Assembly (NCBI GenBank): GCA_031308135.1
Contig: JAHLJT010000631.1
Span: 191,846,955-191,910,954 of the forward strand
DNA length: 64,000 nt
Direction: 5' to 3'
DNA from: Acheta domesticus
Lineage: Eukaryota > Arthropoda > Insecta > Orthoptera > Gryllidae
This document shows positions 58,691 through 64,000 of the stretch, in pieces. How positions within the stretch are numbered: position 1 is the first letter of the stretch; each line of letters opens with the position of its first letter. A program made the translations under genes and the position numbers. Under the pieces are notes generated by a model, which worked only from the letters and a program-made list of their open reading frames with translations, was not told the origin of the DNA and did not search any database.

Positions 58691-60055
58691 GATACCAATT
58701 GCGGACTTGTGTATTTACACTTGCGTTTAACTAGTTTCAAGAAACAATGTGCATATAAAGTCTTTTAAGATAGATTCATTACGATAAAAGAACAAAAAAA
58801 AACAAATAGATGATATCATACAGACATTTTTCTTTCATTTTGTTCTTTTCAACGCTTTTCATTGACATTGAATTGTGATAATTTAACCCGTAACCATATT
58901 TTCATTTGCATACATATGCAATGCTCTTCCCATGTAATGTTACTGCCACAAAATTATTTGACAAAATGTTTAATCTGTTTGGGCGAATTCTCTTTCATGT
59001 GGTTGCACCAAGAGATACAATATTATTGCTCTACTATAGGTCATTATTTATTTTGATGTTATTTCATAACCCATGATTTTCACATGCGACAATTACAAAC
59101 GACATATAATTACTTTTCAAACTATCCATTATCTTTTACCTTTTCAAACAACCGATTATCTCCTTTTATGTTCAATTTTTTCCTCTTTTAGGGATTCTTT
59201 TTTATCAAGTATTTACTGCCGAAGAGGTTACAGTGTATCCGCCCCTCGGACTCGCGAACGCGGGATTCAATCGTGTCACCCTCTGTCTTTGTCGTCATTT
59301 CTGTGCGCCGTTCTGGAAAGGGCTACTGGTTGTATTGAGCATTAATAGTGATTTTGTGCCCAAAGTATGATCAAAACACAGAGGAAAGTGTCTCCTGCAT
59401 TGTGTGAGAGACATTGAAGAAAATTTATTTCCTCTATTTAGAATGAAATATATCTATCCAATGCTCACGAGTACAAATTATTAAACTGTAATAGATATAA
59501 ACTCCACTGGTTTCTGATATTTCTTATACCGATCGTGAATTGCTCAGTACTTTTTTGTTATATCACCTGTAAGGAAAAATCGTATAAATAAGAATTACAC
59601 TTTCTTGGGATGAGTGAACTCCAGAATTACTCCTACACCAAATAAACGTTTAGATCATTTAGATCCATTGTTCTTTGCTCCAGACAACGGAATAATGAAG
59701 TTATAGTCCTGTACCCTCATTAGGACGATAAACAGTTTATAAAAGGCTCGGTTGAAGTTCGAAGGCGGAGCCAATAGCCGAGTTTTATAATTAACCGAGC
59801 CGATTATTTGTGTTATCAACTGTGTGCTGTTTAACATTTTTTACAAGCAAAAAATCAGATAAACAGGAAATACCATTTCTTGGAATAAGCGTGTTCAAAC
59901 CGCAATCTTTAACTACTAATCTTATTTTTCATTTGTTTCGGACTGTGAAATTAAATCTTTAACAGAGGCCAAGGATTAAATTGGCTGCTCATTCCCCTGG
60001 TGCGGTATGAGATTATAACAGAACAATATTACGAAAAAATACATTTTTAGTTTTA
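58691..60055. other. AT-rich, no gene seen
   Basis: AT-rich intergenic sequence. A weak tRNA-like block at 59215-59290 (GCGGGATTCAATCG as a possible B box) may be a decayed family A SINE. A hairpin with 9-base arms, GGCTCGGTT and AACCGAGCC, lies at about 59747-59801. Confidence 0.4.
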
Positions 60056-60300
60056 AAAAGGTCCTTTTCTCCGCGCGCGTTTTGACCCATTCGGCCCGCG
60101 CGGCGCCATTTCGCACCGCCGGCGCGCGGCGGTTTATTTTGCGGGCCGCGCCAGCCCCTTTCACGTGGCGCGGAGCGGGCCCGTCCAGCAAAGGGGCGGC
60201 CATTTGAGCGACGCAGTGATGGATGAAAGTCGCGCGTCCGCCGCGGCGCTTGTCTGGCCCTGTGTTCGCAGCCCGAAAGGCGCCGCCCGGCCCCCCAGCC
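60056..60300. other. CpG-rich island
   Basis: CpG-dense, non-repetitive sequence with several overlapping palindromic GC words (for example near 60115-60130) and an embedded GGTTTATTTTGCGG. It leads into the pyrimidine-rich tract. Confidence 0.45.
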
Positions 60301-60973
60301 ATTTCCCACTCTGCTTTCTCAACCCTTCTCTTCCCGCTCTGGCCACCTGCCTGCTGCTCCCTTACGCAACCGCTTTTCTGTCGTTCCCGACGTACGCCTC
60401 CCTCCTACCTCTTCACCGCCCTTCCTGCCCTATTTCATGTTTGCGCCCTCCAAACGTACTTCCGTATCCCTGCCCGCCTCCACCCTCCCGCCTCGTCATT
60501 CATGTCTTCACTCTCTCAGCAAACCCCTCCCATCCTGTCAATCATTCATCTTCTTGCTATACTCCCAGCCACCCATACTTCTCACCCGCCTCTTCCGACC
60601 ACGACCTTCGTCCCATCTAAAGGTTATGTCTTCTTACAGCCCCTTTGATCCCCGCCCCGACACATCTCACTCCTTCCTTCTCTCACCTCTCCGCCCTACC
60701 TTAACCCGCACCCTTCCTTGACCATCCCACCCCATTCATCTCACCATCCTTCCCTTCTTCTCTAAGCTCCGCTCCCTTGCACTCGCCGAAAATCCTCGCA
60801 TCCCGCCCATCCCATCCTCGAACTAACCCCCTCGCCAGCCTCTTCGTCTTCTCATAAGGCCGGCCATCCCCGTCCCCACTTCCTCTCCCCCTTCTTAACC
60901 ACCCGCCCATCACCCTACTGTTAACCCACCCCTGAAGCCAACCCGTCTCGTCTTTCGTAGTCTCGCTCTTTCT
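60301..60973. other. C/T-biased polypyrimidine tract
   Basis: About 670 bases with strong plus-strand C/T bias and no clear period, similar in texture to 10600-11050. Open frames are compositional. Confidence 0.6.

Positions 60974-61019
<46 letters not shown>
60974..61019. repeat. (CA)n microsatellite
   Basis: About 46 uninterrupted bases of alternating CA at the end of the polypyrimidine tract. Uninterrupted length suggests it is likely to vary in length between individuals. Confidence 0.98.
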
Positions 61020-61020
<1 letters not shown>

Positions 61021-62040
61021 AGTCTCCGCACACTCCTGCGGTTTCCCTCGTTGCTTTCGGCCGCCAGCGCGCGCTCTCTCCAGCGATAGAAGGATGCTTC
61101 CTCGAAGGACCGCTCTTTTTGTGCTCTGGCCTAACAGATGTTGCCTCTTGCGCTTTTTAGACTGTGATCCGTCGAGTTTTACCATGTGTTGGGATAATGT
61201 GCGATGCAAGAAAATGATCCGAGAGCTTATTGTTTTTAACGCTTTAAACTGTTCACGTTAGAGACAACTGTTCACTACATTCTACAAGATGGCGGTGTTC
61301 TAGCTGTTCCCAGTACATTTATTTCTTATACATATGTACCCGGTTATTAATGTTTAGGTGTAATCCCACGTTCCTTAGGTAAGATCCATTGAAGATGAGA
61401 AAATGTTTTTACCGAAAGTTAACTTTGGGCATGTTATAGTAAATATTATAACTGCTATTCTTGTGTATGATTATCCCGTATTTCCTTTATGGATTACCAC
61501 AAGATTTCTGCTATCATCAGGGAATTTAGAATTACTGTTCACGCTTCTGCAGCCAATTAAATGTGTATTTTAGAATTTGTTTTTATAATAGGAAAACTAT
61601 ACACAATAACCTATTTCTGATATACAGTGTATTATTTATTTGCGTGATTGTAGGTATCGATTTCTTGTAACTAAATCATTGAATTCTTGTAAAAATAATA
61701 TTTTTACCCAATGTGATTTTATATCAAATTTTAATGCCTTTTTTCTTCACTTAATATTGTAAAATTTTGACAATTCAAAAATATTTTGTTTCAGGTGAGT
61801 GTCGAATGCCACATCACGTGATATTTTACAGTTTGGTGAGTGTTATTTTATTATACTTTTTGTCTTCCTATTGCAAGAAGACATTCCGTAAATTTACGCA
61901 AGTGTGCAGTCTGTTCGTAAAAATAAACTATTCATGGTATAAATTAATAAATTTTTAAGATAGCGTTATTAAAGCTGTATATTCTTGAGTTGAAGAATGA
62001 AAAATAACTATTTTCACGTGATTTATAAAGCTCCTTTCCC
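61020..62040. other. Mixed then AT-rich, no gene seen
   Basis: GC-richer to about 61200, then AT-rich. No gene or repeat recognised. Confidence 0.45.
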
Positions 62041-62570
62041 GTAGGAAACGCTGTTAGCCGCAGAACCCAATTTGTCAGACTTTCAGCCTTTACTACTTTT
62101 GATGTTGAACGTTTATCTTACAAGTTTAAGAGAAAACCAGACTTACGAGTTCCTGCAGCTCAAGGGGAGGCCGTTCGGGTTTTACCCCTTTCTGAAGGTC
62201 GTCATCAACCCATTACCCGGCGGCACAGCAAACCGAAAGCGCCGTAAATTTTTAAGTGGGCAGCAGGTGTTATCGCGGACGAAGCAACGCCGTCTAACGG
62301 CCGTCGCGAAAAGTGCCTGCACGGCAACGAGCGCGGGCGAGCGGGACCGGGTCACGTGCTCTTTATGAGATTCGTTATCGGCCCACTTTAATTAGCATTC
62401 GCGCTCTGGTGTTAACGGTCGCGTCACAGCTCGAACGCCCCGCCCCCGCCGCCTCGGGCGACCGATCGAACGGCGACTGGGCGCCGCCTGGGGGGCGGGA
62501 GATCGCCCTCCGCTCGCGAGCGAGTTCGATTGTGAGCGCGGGCGCCTCAGCGCGGGAGTATCGGAAACTT
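62041..62570. other. CpG-rich island, non-repetitive
   Basis: CpG-dense from about 62200 to 62560 with embedded AT-rich words such as CGTAAATTTTTAAG and TTTAATTAGCATTC. No tandem array is present, so this is among the better candidates for a regulatory island. No exon or promoter element could be identified. Confidence 0.45.
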
Positions 62571-63169
62571 CTGTACCATGGGCGTGGAACGTTATTACAG
62601 GACAACGTATCTCAGAAGAAATGTTTCAAACTTCGAGGGTGTTTTGAAGATGATTACAAGGGGGCGAATTTCAATGAAATTTCATTTTTTTCCCTTTTCT
62701 CTTTAGAACAATGCATTTTGGTATAGACATTAGTTTTCAGTTATGAGAAAAGGAAATGAACCATTTGTATACATTTTTTTCGTCGATTTCTATTAGTAGG
62801 TGTCTTTTTACATTTTCCGTCATTGTTAAAGCATTTTCGCTGATTTAATTGATTTGATATTATTTTAATTGCACTTGCTTCACGTAATATTTACGAGATG
62901 CAACACAAATTCTTCACAGAAATCCTGAGTAGCTTTTTAGATTTCTTAGCTGAGAAATGTTTTACTTTTACGTCATTACAATTTGCTTTTACGTCATTTT
63001 TTAAACCAATTTAGAACATTTTATTGATAACACTTATCTGGAAATTTTAACTTTTTGGTTGTTTTTTTTTTATTTAATAGGTGAATATTTTTAACATGAT
63101 CATGCTGAATGTAAATTTGAATCGTTTGGCTCCATCACGTGTCACGTGTCCAAACTCCTATCATTATAG
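62571..63169. other. AT-rich, no gene seen
   Basis: No recognised features. Confidence 0.5.
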
Positions 63170-63350
63170 GGTGTGTCTATGATAATCACCGGTCAGAGGA
63201 AAATTACCGGTCAGAGCCGCCGGCCGCTAGAACTTTCCTCCAGACAACGACAGAACTCGACCTAGCTATCTAGCTAGTGCCGAAAATCCTGTCACCGTTG
63301 AGACACGAACTGAGGACCTCCAGGTCAGAGATATTTTGTGTACCTGCCGA
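63170..63350 (-). mobile_element. tRNA-derived SINE, family B, minus strand
   Basis: On the minus strand the sequence runs GACCTGGAGGTCCTCAGTTC, then ACAGGATTTTCGGCACTAGC, then CTAGCGGCCGGCGGCTCTGA. The same three blocks occur in order in the plus-strand copy at 15474-15690. A short direct repeat (ACCGGTCAGAG twice near 63190-63218) lies at the tail. The tRNA-like head is decayed. Confidence 0.72.
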
Positions 63351-64000
63351 TCACCAAGTCATAAACTTTCAGAGGCTATCCCATATTTATTGGCCAAAAG
63401 TAATAATTTTCTATATCTCTACATGGCCTGCAAGTTCTAGCATTTATTACTGAGAGAATCTGTTTACGGGCGACTCACGTTAAGAATGTCTTCAATGAAG
63501 GTTAGGGGGCACTCATCATTAAACACTTACTATTTACGTGTTGAGTTCTGGAACAACATTCTTGATGTAATTTGGCGGCAAAGAACTGCCGTACTGAATA
63601 AATTATTGTAGTATTTGCGAAAATGTTTTTTTGGTGAAATATTTTATTTCTTGACGTGTACTGGTGTATTTATTTTTGTTTGTTGTGCGTGCGTACTCCT
63701 TTTTGGGGAAACCTATTTATGTGATTTTGTTCAGCACCGTTTCTGCTGCTGCAGGCTAGGGTTATATTACGTAATATTTGGAAAAAAATACAAGGAAAGA
63801 AGAAATGTAACACTGTTAACGATAAGTAAAATAAAATTTATATTAAAGTTTCATTGTTGACTAAATTGATATTTGAAGTCAAGAAACAAGTATTCCACAT
63901 GTAACTGATGTTAAACATTTCAGATTTCAGAATACTTCATGTTTTATTACACGTTATTCTTGTATACGTATTTTTGATAAATTTTTGTTCTTTTTCCATT
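63351..64000. other. AT-rich right end, no gene seen
   Basis: AT-rich intergenic sequence to the end of the window. The 81-codon open frame at 63615-63860 has no recognised domain. Confidence 0.5.

Overview
This window looks like intergenic DNA from an animal genome, most likely an insect. The background is AT-rich with many (TA)n tracts. It holds a decayed mariner-type transposase, hAT-type DNA transposons and several tRNA-derived SINEs. The mix of tRNA-SINEs, old DNA transposons and very long gene-free stretches would fit a large polyneopteran insect genome, but that placement is a low-confidence inference. I found no intact protein-coding gene, no functional tRNA or rRNA, and no CRISPR array or operon-like structure. 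The longest open frames lie inside GC-rich tandem repeats or run through the assembly gap, and are not genes. The only recognisable protein remnant is a twice-deleted mariner transposase at 41191-41784.

Layout. The left end (148-2611) is one copy of a roughly 2.46-kb segment that recurs in the same orientation at 50437-52913. The left copy runs into a 1000-N gap (2612-3611) exactly where the right copy has a poly-C run. From 4.5 to 21.5 kb the AT-rich background is interrupted by GC-rich, pyrimidine-biased islands. These carry a CCGCCCG array (4885-5380), a 16-bp minisatellite of about 55 copies (9716-10600), a degenerate ~150-bp satellite (11050-11790), a second 16-bp minisatellite (17461-17685) and an 11-bp array (21149-21439). 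Two diverged copies of an unrecognised ~490-bp dispersed repeat lie at 8250-8740 and 16018-16503.

From 25 to 42 kb lie the best-defined transposons: a 1010-bp hAT-type element with a perfect 8-bp target duplication (25911-26920), a 256-bp inverted-repeat MITE (35201-35456), a 242-bp hAT MITE with a perfect 8-bp target duplication (37462-37703), and the 875-bp deleted mariner (40986-41860). From 43.5 to 64 kb there are a G-rich higher-order repeat (43900-44520), the second copy of the duplication, and a 1.65-kb transposon bounded by inverted repeats with a nested hairpin (53993-55645). Further CpG-rich islands follow, then a (CA)n tract and a SINE.

No genes act together here. What organises the window is mobile-element history plus a series of CpG-rich islands spaced every few kilobases in a gene desert. 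Some islands may be regulatory DNA of a neighbouring gene outside the window, but the sequence alone does not prove this. All identities and copy counts were made by eye.
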